64,000 nt of DNA from NCBI GenBank assembly GCA_011620605.1, contig WOYW01000016.1:1-64000 (forward strand), in the 5' to 3' direction. Positions 57,478 through 64,000 of the stretch are shown here, in pieces. The position numbers and the translations under genes are program-made. Every line of letters starts with the position of its first letter. Positions within the stretch are counted from its first letter, which is position 1. A model generated the notes under the pieces. That model had not been told where the DNA came from, did not search any database, and worked only from the letters and a program-made list of their open reading frames with translations. Origin of the DNA: Bacteroidales bacterium (GTDB taxonomy: Bacteria; Bacteroidota; Bacteroidia; Bacteroidales; UBA932).

Positions 57478-57687
57478 GGTGGGAAGTGACTGTTTTGCCG
57501 TATTTCACTGCAACTGACTGATTATGTGTATTATATGGATCCGATGTTGTTTTGAAGTACTTCCTACCCTTCCGGAAAACGGGCTGTTCTTGTAAAGGTA
57601 GGAAATCACGGAATTTTATTATATTTCTGTAACATGCTGTTTTATTAACATATAGGTGTTTTTAGGATTAATTTTTCACTTCCGACC
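57478..57687. repeat. two REP-like 91-bp inverted-repeat units
   Basis: Consensus GGTNGGAARTNAC occurs four times in alternating orientation: plus at 57478-57490, minus at 57557-57568, plus at 57597-57609, minus at 57676-57687. This defines two units of exactly 91 bp (57478-57568 and 57597-57687) with a period of 119 bp. By hand alignment 47 of 91 positions agree, including interior blocks such as CTG-AAC-CTG. They occupy most of the 394-bp gene-free gap at 57360-57753, directly before the Y1 transposase gene, and resemble REP/BIME targets of such enzymes. Confidence 0.65.
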
Positions 57688-57753
57688 TTTCCAAAATCTT
57701 GTTTGGAAAAAACAGTTTCTTTAACTTCGTAACATTGGAGTCGTAGGGAAGAA

Positions 57754-58665
57754 ATGATGATGAAGCTTTATCATTTATGTGTCAGTTCGCCGGAGGTAAT
57801 GTTTCGTGTTCCGGCAGATTACATTCAGGGTATCAACAGAGCCTGTCTGGCAGCACATGATCATAATGTCAAGTTATGGGCTTATGCATTTATGTCAAAC
57901 CACTTTCATCTGATCGCTCAGGCAAGTGATCCCGTTCCCTTTATCAGTTCGCTCAGAAACGGATATAGCAAATGGTTCAACAATAAATATTCCAGGTCAG
58001 GCCCGTTAGGATACCGAAGTTTTCACTGCGTAGAACTCGACAATGGAGAACGCATAATAGAAGTTGTTACATATGTAATAAAAAATGCAGTACACCACAA
58101 TGTTGCTGCGTATCCCACAGGTTATCCGTTTTGCTCGGCAAGGTATTATTTTATAAGGGATTTTGGTTATCAGAACCTATATATCCCATTGGAAACGTGG
58201 AATGAACAACGACAATTTATTTCACGTAAAGAAAAACTTCCCGAGGGTTATGTGCTGGATAAGTCAGGTTTGTTAATTCAGGAAAACATATTACAGATCA
58301 AAAAGGTCGAACAAATCTATGGCAGTCCCAGAAAGTTTTCGTTCTATATGAACAAACTATCTGGCGAAGAATGGGCTGTTATGCAAGTGGAATCATGGAT
58401 GGGGGTAAAAGTTAAGGATTTACTGGGAAGTGTAAAATTACTGAAAAATGTAAACAGGATCAACGATATAAACATGTGCGAATATATAGACGAATGGTTG
58501 TTGAAAAATAAAAAAGGAGCACCTTATACAATTCTTTCGATTAACGAAAAACTAAGATTGGCCGCACAGTTCAGACGTCGGGGAATAGGTACTGGCCAGA
58601 TATCCCGTTGTCTGGTAATATCTGAAGACATACTGATAAATTCTGTGGGTTCTTCCAGGATATGA
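57754..58665 (+). CDS. Y1 (HUH) transposase, REP-associated (RAYT) type
   Basis: A 303-residue single-strand DNA transposase-like protein. The HUH metal motif is MSNHFHLIAQ (His50, His52), and the catalytic Tyr is probably Tyr108 in VVTYVIKNAVHHN. The size, single Tyr, no TnpB partner and a C-terminal helix-turn-helix-like region (about 225-300) fit RAYT proteins, which act on dispersed REP hairpins and are usually domesticated, rather than mobile IS200. Any of three consecutive ATG codons could be the start. It lies in the decaying zone; the frame itself is intact. Confidence 0.8.
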   Translation: MMMKLYHLCVSSPEVMFRVPADYIQGINRACLAAHDHNVKLWAYAFMSNHFHLIAQASDPVPFISSLRNGYSKWFNNKYSRSGPLGYRSFHCVELDNGERIIEVVTYVIKNAVHHNVAAYPTGYPFCSARYYFIRDFGYQNLYIPLETWNEQRQFISRKEKLPEGYVLDKSGLLIQENILQIKKVEQIYGSPRKFSFYMNKLSGEEWAVMQVESWMGVKVKDLLGSVKLLKNVNRINDINMCEYIDEWLLKNKKGAPYTILSINEKLRLAAQFRRRGIGTGQISRCLVISEDILINSVGSSRI

Positions 58666-58712
58666 CCAGCTTTCCCGGCGCAGAAGCAACAGGTGGAGAA
58701 TGTGTTGCCGAA

Positions 58713-59222
58713 TCAGAACGTTACTGTCCGGGCGGGATCGGTAAAAGTGTTGAAGGTGGCGGTAACATCTTTCAGATAAAGGACCAGTGTGTTTTCGTCG
58801 TCGGCCTTGTACATGCTTTTCAATTGCGGATATTGATCCAGAACGTATTGTTTTGCCTCTAAACGTTCATCGGCAACTACTTTGGCTTCAATACGCAACC
58901 ACACACCTTTTCCGGGATCGTAAGCACAGATCTCCACTTTGGGGTTGGTCAGCATTTGCCTGGCAACATTCTTTTTCCTGCCGGTCTGAATGTATAGGTT
59001 CTGTTGAAAAATGACGGCAGTTCCAAAGGGACGTACTCTGGGCTGGTCCCCATCAACGGTGGCCAGGTAATATACCCCGCAGGTTCTTAGAAATTCATAC
59101 ACTTCCTGCATGGCCTGTTCGCTTTGAGGATTGCGTTCTGCCTGTTGCTCATTCCGGTCTGAAGCAAAACAGGTGGCTGTCAGCAGGGAAAAAAGTAAAA
59201 AAAATATTATTCGTGTCTTCAT
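58713..59222 (-). CDS. exported pyridoxamine 5'-phosphate oxidase-fold protein
   Basis: A 169-residue protein with a signal peptide (residues 1-21, ending ATCFAS) followed by a split-barrel PPOX-type domain: VYYLATVDGDQPRVRPFGTAVIF, LYIQTGRKKNVARQM and VWLRIEAKVV. Cytoplasmic relatives bind FMN or F420; an exported form is less common and might bind a flavin or heme in the periplasm. No partner gene suggests its role. It converges with the transposase gene. Confidence 0.8.
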   Translation of the reverse strand: MKTRIIFFLLFSLLTATCFASDRNEQQAERNPQSEQAMQEVYEFLRTCGVYYLATVDGDQPRVRPFGTAVIFQQNLYIQTGRKKNVARQMLTNPKVEICAYDPGKGVWLRIEAKVVADERLEAKQYVLDQYPQLKSMYKADDENTLVLYLKDVTATFNTFTDPARTVTF

Positions 59223-59300
59223 AATGTATAATTATTAAAGCTTGCTTTTAAGGTTCGAATTGTCGGCCGTAGTCAAATAACTGCAAGTCTTCCCGTGTCT

Positions 59301-60530
59301 TTACTCTACATCACTGACCAGGGGAAACAGCCTGATCACTTTTTCCACTGGAAGGGCTTCAACGGTCCTGCCGTATATGCCTGTTATGGTATGGGCTGCA
59401 AAGAGCGAATTCAGGATGGCTTCTTCCGTGGCTTCTATAGCGGCCATAAAAAGTGGTGAACATTGATCATTGTGCAGGTAATTAGCTGTAAAAATTGGTG
59501 AGACATGCCCGTTTTGATCGTAGGTGCTACGTATCAGGTTTTCAGGATCTACCGACAGGGCTATTACATAATCTCCGCTGCCGTTGGAGGCAATACCACC
59601 TGTACGGGCCAGTCCCATTATGCCGCGTTTGGCTAGTCTTTCCAGGTTGCGTTCACCAAGCGGTGCATCGGTAATGATCACGATCATACAGGAACCGTCC
59701 GCATCCGGAATACGCATAGCTTCCTTTTCTTCTATGGCTGCCGCATGAGGGGGCCCTTCCTGCCAAATACTACTTTGAGCATTCAGCTGATCTTTATAGG
59801 AAAAATGTCCCAGGCGTTCTCCCACATTGATCCCGTCAATTTGTAAAACACCGCCAAAATTGGTCTGTACCAGCACCCCAACGGTGTATCCTCCCAAGTC
59901 CTGGGGCAACACCCTGCTTGAAGTCCCGATCCCCCCTTTGAAGCCAAAACAGACTGTTCCTGTTCCGGCTCCCACGTTGCCTTCCTGAACAGGGCCCGGT
60001 CGTGCGTTTGTCAAGGCTTCCAGAACATGATCCGGTGTTACATGCCTGCCCCTGATATCATTCAGCGCGCCGTCGTTTGTTTCTCCAACTACCGCATTGA
60101 CAGACAAGACATTTTCATTTCCTTTTTGAGCCAGGGTATATGTTATCAATCCTTCCATCCCCGCAGCTACCGATAATGTATTCGTCAAGATGACAGGGGT
60201 TTCAATATTCCCCAACTCCCTGATCTGAGTGGTACCTGCCATTTTCCCGTAACCGTTACCGGCCCAGAAGGCAGCGGGCACTTTTTCACGGTAAATGTTT
60301 CCCGGATGAGGAATGATGGCAGTCACCCCCGTTCTGATGCTGTCTCCCTCTATAAGTGTAACGTGACCTACCGCCACTCCTTTCACATCGGTAATGGCAT
60401 TCATGGGTCCCGGTTTCATAACACCGGTACGTATCCCGTAATCTCTCATCCTGGGTTTTTGTGCAAAACCGTGCATGGGCATGCCGTATAACGCAAGAGA
60501 AAGACTAAGAAAAATGAAGAAATGCTTCAT
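59301..60530 (-). CDS. P1 (DmpA)-family aminopeptidase, exported
   Basis: A 409-residue self-processing N-terminal nucleophile peptidase. A signal peptide runs to about 23 (MHGFAQ). The family core begins RMRDYGIRTGVMKPGPMNAITDVKGVAVGH in two strands; the autoproteolysis and nucleophile site is in GGIGTSSRVL (about residue 215-220). Members release N-terminal D- or L-residues from short peptides or amides; the precise specificity is unknown. Single gene with its own -7 box. Confidence 0.9.
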   Translation of the reverse strand: MKHFFIFLSLSLALYGMPMHGFAQKPRMRDYGIRTGVMKPGPMNAITDVKGVAVGHVTLIEGDSIRTGVTAIIPHPGNIYREKVPAAFWAGNGYGKMAGTTQIRELGNIETPVILTNTLSVAAGMEGLITYTLAQKGNENVLSVNAVVGETNDGALNDIRGRHVTPDHVLEALTNARPGPVQEGNVGAGTGTVCFGFKGGIGTSSRVLPQDLGGYTVGVLVQTNFGGVLQIDGINVGERLGHFSYKDQLNAQSSIWQEGPPHAAAIEEKEAMRIPDADGSCMIVIITDAPLGERNLERLAKRGIMGLARTGGIASNGSGDYVIALSVDPENLIRSTYDQNGHVSPIFTANYLHNDQCSPLFMAAIEATEEAILNSLFAAHTITGIYGRTVEALPVEKVIRLFPLVSDVE

Positions 60531-60553
60531 AATAAGAATTTTAAATATTTTAA

Positions 60554-60561
60554 CAAAGTTA
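60554..60561 (-). promoter_or_regulatory. -7 box of the P1 peptidase gene
   Basis: TAACTTTG on the minus strand, 23 nt before the ATG at 60530. A plus-strand TATATTTG at 60571-60578 faces the M48 pseudogene. Confidence 0.5.
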
Positions 60562-60629
60562 AAAATTCATTATATTTGAGATGTATTCTGAATCACTTCT
60601 TTGCTTTTATGCTTGCAATTTCTGTACGT

Positions 60630-61326
60630 ATGAAAAAAATATTCTTCTTTCATTAGTTATTCTGGTTGTCCTGAATGCATGCGGTACGGCCGCTTTTACG
60701 GGATGGTCACGGCTTTGACCGAGTACCTTGCAGGCATCGGTCGCCCGGATTATCTGACCGGACTGGACTGGGAGTTTAATCTGGTGGATGATCCCGCTGT
60801 CAATGCTTTCTGCCTGCCAAACGGTAAAATTGTACTCTTCGAGGGACTTTTGGAATTTGCCGATAATCCCAACCACCTTGCGATCGTGATAGGACATGAA
60901 ATGGCACATGCAGTGGCACGACACGGAAACGAACGCATGAGCCAGCAAGCTCTCTTGCAATCTGCAGGCCAAATTGCCACCCAGGTATTCAGCCAGACCA
61001 AATACGGACAAAATGCACAGGCCGTTGAGCTTTTTGCCCAAGCATTCGCTTTTGGCAGTAATGTGGGCATTGTCTTGCCCTTCTCTCGCAAGCATGAATA
61101 TGAAGCCGACCGTATAGGACTTTATATTATAGCCCTGGCCGGTTACGATATTTATCAGACGCCTTTGTTCTGGGAAAAGATGATGGGAGATAAAAAATCT
61201 TCCTCTTTCGATTTCCTTGGCACGCATCCGGTCGATACTAAAAGAATTGCAACCATATCTGCAAGTCTGGACGAGGCTGCAAAATATTACCGTGACCCGG
61301 GAGAAGCAATACCCGTAGGGAACTAA
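60630..61326 (+). pseudogene. M48-family metallopeptidase lipoprotein, frameshifted and deleted
   Basis: ATG 60630 is followed by seven A and a stop in frame after eight codons. Moving one frame gives the expected lipoprotein signal (ILLSLVILVVLNACGTAAFTG), and the peptidase proper continues in a third frame from about 60700 (MVTALTEYLAG onwards). About 60 residues expected between the signal and this point are missing at the ACGGG/ATGGTC junction. The rest is intact: HEMAH zinc motif, HEYEADRIG third ligand and the THPVDTKRI end. A 215-residue product from an internal ATG (60679) would lack a signal. It shares its stop region with fhs. Confidence 0.75.
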
Positions 61327-62990
61327 CTTAATCCTGTAATAATCCCGTCATTGATATCCATAAACATTGCCTGGGGTTTCTTGGGCAAGCCGGGCATTCG
61401 TAAAATATCCCCGGCAATGGCCACTATCATGCCGGCCCCGTTGTTTACTATCAACTCGTGGATGTTCATCTCAAAGTCCTTAGCTACTCCGTATGCTTTG
61501 GCATCGGTAGAGAAAGAGTATTGTGTTTTGGCAATACATACCGGGTAATGGGCCATTCCCATTTCTTCTATCATTTTCATGTTGTCCCGGGCCGTTTCAT
61601 AATAAAAAATGTTTCTGGCACCATATAGGTTGCGGGCTATCTTTGAGATCTTTTCTTCAATGGAGTCCTCATCATTATATGTAAACACCAGGGGAGTGGA
61701 AGGCTTTTTCTCTATAGTTTCCACTACGGTCCGGGCAAGTTGGGCAGCTCCGGCCGCTCCTTCCGCGTACGCGTTATTCACCGCAAAAGGTATGTCCAGA
61801 CGGGCACAACGTTCCCGCACCAGATCTATCTCCTGATCGGTATCGGTATCGTATCTGTTCAGGGCTACTACCACACTCTGCCCGAAGGAACGCAGGTTTT
61901 CAATATGTTTTTCCATATTGGCCAGCCCTTGTATAACCGCTTCCGGAGCATGTTCCTTCAGTTTGGATATTTCCTGACCTCCATGCATCTTCAATCCCTG
62001 CAGCGTAGCCACCAGTACCGTAAGTTTGGGTTGAAGACCGCCTTTTCTGCATTTGATGTTGAAGAATTTTTCGGCTCCTAAATCGGCCCCGAAGCCGGCT
62101 TCTGTGACCACATATTGGGCATGTGTCATTGCCATTTTTGTGGCCACCAGGGAATTACAACCGTGCGCTATGTTGGCGAACGGTCCCCCGTGAATAAATG
62201 CCGGTGTTCCTTCCAGGGTTTGGACCAGGTTGGGATGTATGGCATCCTTGAGCAAAATGGCAATCGCTCCTGCCACGCCCAGATCGTCTACGTAAAAAGG
62301 AGTCCCGTCGTGTTCATAGCCCAAAACGATCCGTCCGATCCTTTTTTTCAGATCGTCCAGATCTTTGGATAGGCAGAGAATGGCCATAATTTCCGAGGCA
62401 GGGGTAATGTCAAAGCCTGTTGCCCTTGTGATCCCGTTGGTTTTGGCCCCCACGCCGGTAATAATGCTGCGCAGTGTGCGGTCGTTGACATCCAGGACCC
62501 TTTTCCACACGATCTCCCTTAGGCATTTTTCTTTATTCTGGTTCTGGTAAAGAAAGTTTTCAAGCAATGCCGAGATCATGTTGTTGGCTGCCGTTATGGC
62601 GTGAAAATCTCCGGTAAAGTGCAGATTGATGTCTTCCATAGGAACCACTTGGGCATATCCACCGCCTGCCGCACCACCTTTCATTCCAAAACATGGACCG
62701 AGTGAAGGCTCACGAAGTGCCACAATAGCTTTTTTCCCTATATGGTTCAACCCCATGGAAAGCCCTATGGAAACCGTTGTTTTTCCCACGCCCGCCCGGG
62801 TAGGTGTGATGGCGGTGACAAGTATCAGGTTGCTCTCGGCTACTTTTTTATCATCTATTTGATCAACGGGGACTTTGGCCATATAATTTCCGTAAAGGTT
62901 CAGGTCTTCACAGGCAATTCCCGCATGAGATGCTACGGCACTTATATTTTGCATTTTATATGCATGTGCAATTTCAAGATCCGTTTTCAT
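61323..62990 (-). CDS. fhs: formate--tetrahydrofolate ligase
   Basis: A 555-residue ATP-dependent enzyme that makes 10-formyl-THF from formate for one-carbon metabolism. The P-loop is [13 protein letters not shown] (about 60-72), followed by [24 protein letters not shown] and the HFTGDFHAI segment; the C-terminal [11 protein letters not shown] and [14 protein letters not shown] are conserved. Length is normal. Its stop codon overlaps that of the convergent M48 pseudogene. Confidence 0.96.
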   Translation of the reverse strand: MKTDLEIAHAYKMQNISAVASHAGIACEDLNLYGNYMAKVPVDQIDDKKVAESNLILVTAITPTRAGVGKTTVSIGLSMGLNHIGKKAIVALREPSLGPCFGMKGGAAGGGYAQVVPMEDINLHFTGDFHAITAANNMISALLENFLYQNQNKEKCLREIVWKRVLDVNDRTLRSIITGVGAKTNGITRATGFDITPASEIMAILCLSKDLDDLKKRIGRIVLGYEHDGTPFYVDDLGVAGAIAILLKDAIHPNLVQTLEGTPAFIHGGPFANIAHGCNSLVATKMAMTHAQYVVTEAGFGADLGAEKFFNIKCRKGGLQPKLTVLVATLQGLKMHGGQEISKLKEHAPEAVIQGLANMEKHIENLRSFGQSVVVALNRYDTDTDQEIDLVRERCARLDIPFAVNNAYAEGAAGAAQLARTVVETIEKKPSTPLVFTYNDEDSIEEKISKIARNLYGARNIFYYETARDNMKMIEEMGMAHYPVCIAKTQYSFSTDAKAYGVAKDFEMNIHELIVNNGAGMIVAIAGDILRMPGLPKKPQAMFMDINDGIITGLS

Positions 62991-63077
62991 AATAACTTTT
63001 GTTGTTTATCCAAAAATACGAAATCCTACCGTATTTGGAGGTGGAGGGAGTAAAGAGGATAAAATTGGTCAAATAAC

Positions 63078-63743
63078 CTAATCCCTGACACAACGAACAG
63101 ATAGCCCCATTTCCTTTCTTTCTTCGTAACTGCGAAAGTTGCCGCTATAGTTGTACAGGGGCCAGTTCCGGACGCTACCTGTTCCGTCCTCTGTAGAACT
63201 CCACCAGTCGCCGTAGTCACCAATGGCGTTGAATGTACCACGGTTGTATGAACGGTTGCCCCCCGGAAGAGCTGTAAAGCCACTTGAATTCGTTGCGTCT
63301 GTGTTGGGGGTTGTCCAATGAGCAGTTCCAGCTTCTTTCATTTTGCCTCCTGCAACAGAGGCTCCCCCTAAATATTCAGTTAATTGTGTCCACTCTGCAT
63401 CACTGGGCAGGTGCCAGCCATCGGGACAGGCAGTCAATGCTGCCTGCCAGTTGTAGAGCACGCCGTAGGTTTTGTAGTTATCAAAGGCTTTTGCTTTTGC
63501 TACATCTTCATATTCATAGTCATAGCCGTAAACATAGTAATAGGGTTCTGTATCAGAACCTGTTTGCGGATCTACCACACCAGGAAGATACGCCAGATTC
63601 TGGGCCATCCAAGTTTGCTCCCCTATGGTTACAGTATTGTAAACTTTGCCATCACGATGGTCTTTAAATGTGTCAGGAAGGTCTTGCGACCAGCAGGAGT
63701 ATGACAGTGCACCGGCTAGTAAGAAAAGGATAATTTTTTTCAT
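63078..63743 (-). CDS. FISUMP-domain lipoprotein
   Basis: A 221-residue protein starting at ATG 63743, where a lipoprotein signal begins (LSYSC). The mature part is one Fibrobacter-succinogenes-major-paralogue domain: DGKVYNTVTIGEQTWMAQNL, then YNWQAALTACPDGWHLPSDAEW, then GDWWSSTEDG and the C-terminal GLSVRCVRD. Such domains occur in surface proteins of Bacteroidota and Fibrobacterota; the molecular role is unknown. It stands alone at the window end. Confidence 0.85.
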   Translation of the reverse strand: MKKIILFLLAGALSYSCWSQDLPDTFKDHRDGKVYNTVTIGEQTWMAQNLAYLPGVVDPQTGSDTEPYYYVYGYDYEYEDVAKAKAFDNYKTYGVLYNWQAALTACPDGWHLPSDAEWTQLTEYLGGASVAGGKMKEAGTAHWTTPNTDATNSSGFTALPGGNRSYNRGTFNAIGDYGDWWSSTEDGTGSVRNWPLYNYSGNFRSYEERKEMGLSVRCVRD

Positions 63744-63834
63744 GGCTTGCAAGTTTAATGAGAAATTGTATGTAAAAAGGAACACGTAACTTCTTAGTAA
63801 TTCATTCTTTGGAAGGCAATGAAAGAAAACCGGC

Positions 63835-63863
63835 AATAAAAAGCCCTCATCTTTGGCTTTATT
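63835..63863. other. imperfect hairpin upstream of the FISUMP gene
   Basis: AATAAAAAGCC (63835-63845) and GGCTTTATT (63855-63863) can pair with two bulged A. It may end transcription of a gene entering from the right. The remaining bases to 64000 are AT-rich, with no gene seen. Confidence 0.35.
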
Positions 63864-64000
63864 AGCACCTGACTTAAAACTTTACATAACATCCTAAATA
63901 TAACAATATAAATCGAATCAACAATTATCTCAATTCCAAATCATTTTGAATTCGAGAGTTACTAAGGGGGAGTTGTTATAGTACAGTTTCAGTAACAAAA

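Noticed and set aside
57478-57687. Repeat units considered as a retron or CRISPR-like ncRNA locus
   Set aside because: The adjacent gene is an HUH/Y1 protein, not a reverse transcriptase or Cas protein, there are only two diverged units, and there are no unique spacers between identical repeats.
59248-59275. GGTTCGAATT, like a tRNA T-loop
   Set aside because: No acceptor, D or anticodon stems can be built around it.
62790-62830. P-loop of fhs reads [11 protein letters not shown] instead of TPTPAGEGKTT
   Set aside because: As far as I recall, Bacteroidota enzymes normally carry such a variant, so it is not a sign of lost function.

Overview
The window is a stretch of a Bacteroidota chromosome, most likely order Bacteroidales. 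Evidence: two SusC/SusD pairs, many lipoprotein glycoside hydrolases (GH2, GH3, GH5, GH92, GH95), promoter boxes of the TAnnTTTG / TTTG type, almost no Shine-Dalgarno sequences, and housekeeping genes (rpsO, pnp, rplM-rpsI, rpsB-tsf, carAB, fhs) of Bacteroidales type. I cannot name a genus. No tRNA, rRNA, CRISPR array, phage or plasmid module is visible.

Layout. 0-12.7 kb: a VanX-type dipeptidase, a small membrane protein and a GH5 lipoprotein, then a four-gene plus-strand operon (CotH-like lipoprotein, secreted zinc protease, HAD phosphatase, giant alpha-2-macroglobulin-like protein). 12.7-15.6 kb: rpsO and pnp, with structured leaders and terminators. 15.6-23.8 kb: a glycan-degrading group (GH92 on minus; GH2 and GH95 on plus). 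23.7-26.7 kb: dusB-lpxK diverging from pfkA. 26.7-29.6 kb: rplM-rpsI-rpsB-tsf. 29.6-40.6 kb: two divergent SusC/SusD pairs bounded by strong terminators. 40.6-45.1 kb: serine hydrolase, M3 peptidase, glycosyltransferase. 45.2-49.3 kb: a fragment of the S10 ribosomal operon, only rplC-rplD-rplW-rplB-rpsS-rplV-rpsC, with its own promoter and terminator. 49.3-55.8 kb: carB, carA and a GH3 enzyme. 55.8-61.3 kb: a decaying zone with three frameshifted or internally deleted genes, a Y1 (HUH) transposase of RAYT type preceded by paired palindromic units, a secreted PPOX protein and a P1 peptidase. 61.3-64 kb: fhs and a FISUMP-domain lipoprotein.

Most notable: (1) the S10 operon is cut at both ends, with no rpsJ before rplC and no rplP after rpsC. 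(2) pnp, the GH92 gene and rpsC all end in the same 3' element, which starts at the stop codon; between pnp and GH92 it folds into a cloverleaf-like inverted repeat. (3) Two diverged 91-bp inverted-repeat units with a 119-bp period lie just upstream of the RAYT-type transposase and look like its REP-type targets. (4) There is a local cluster of pseudogenes. (5) Several genes have a -7 box only 4-7 nt before ATG, suggesting leaderless mRNAs. All functional statements are read from sequence motifs and family knowledge; no search was run.
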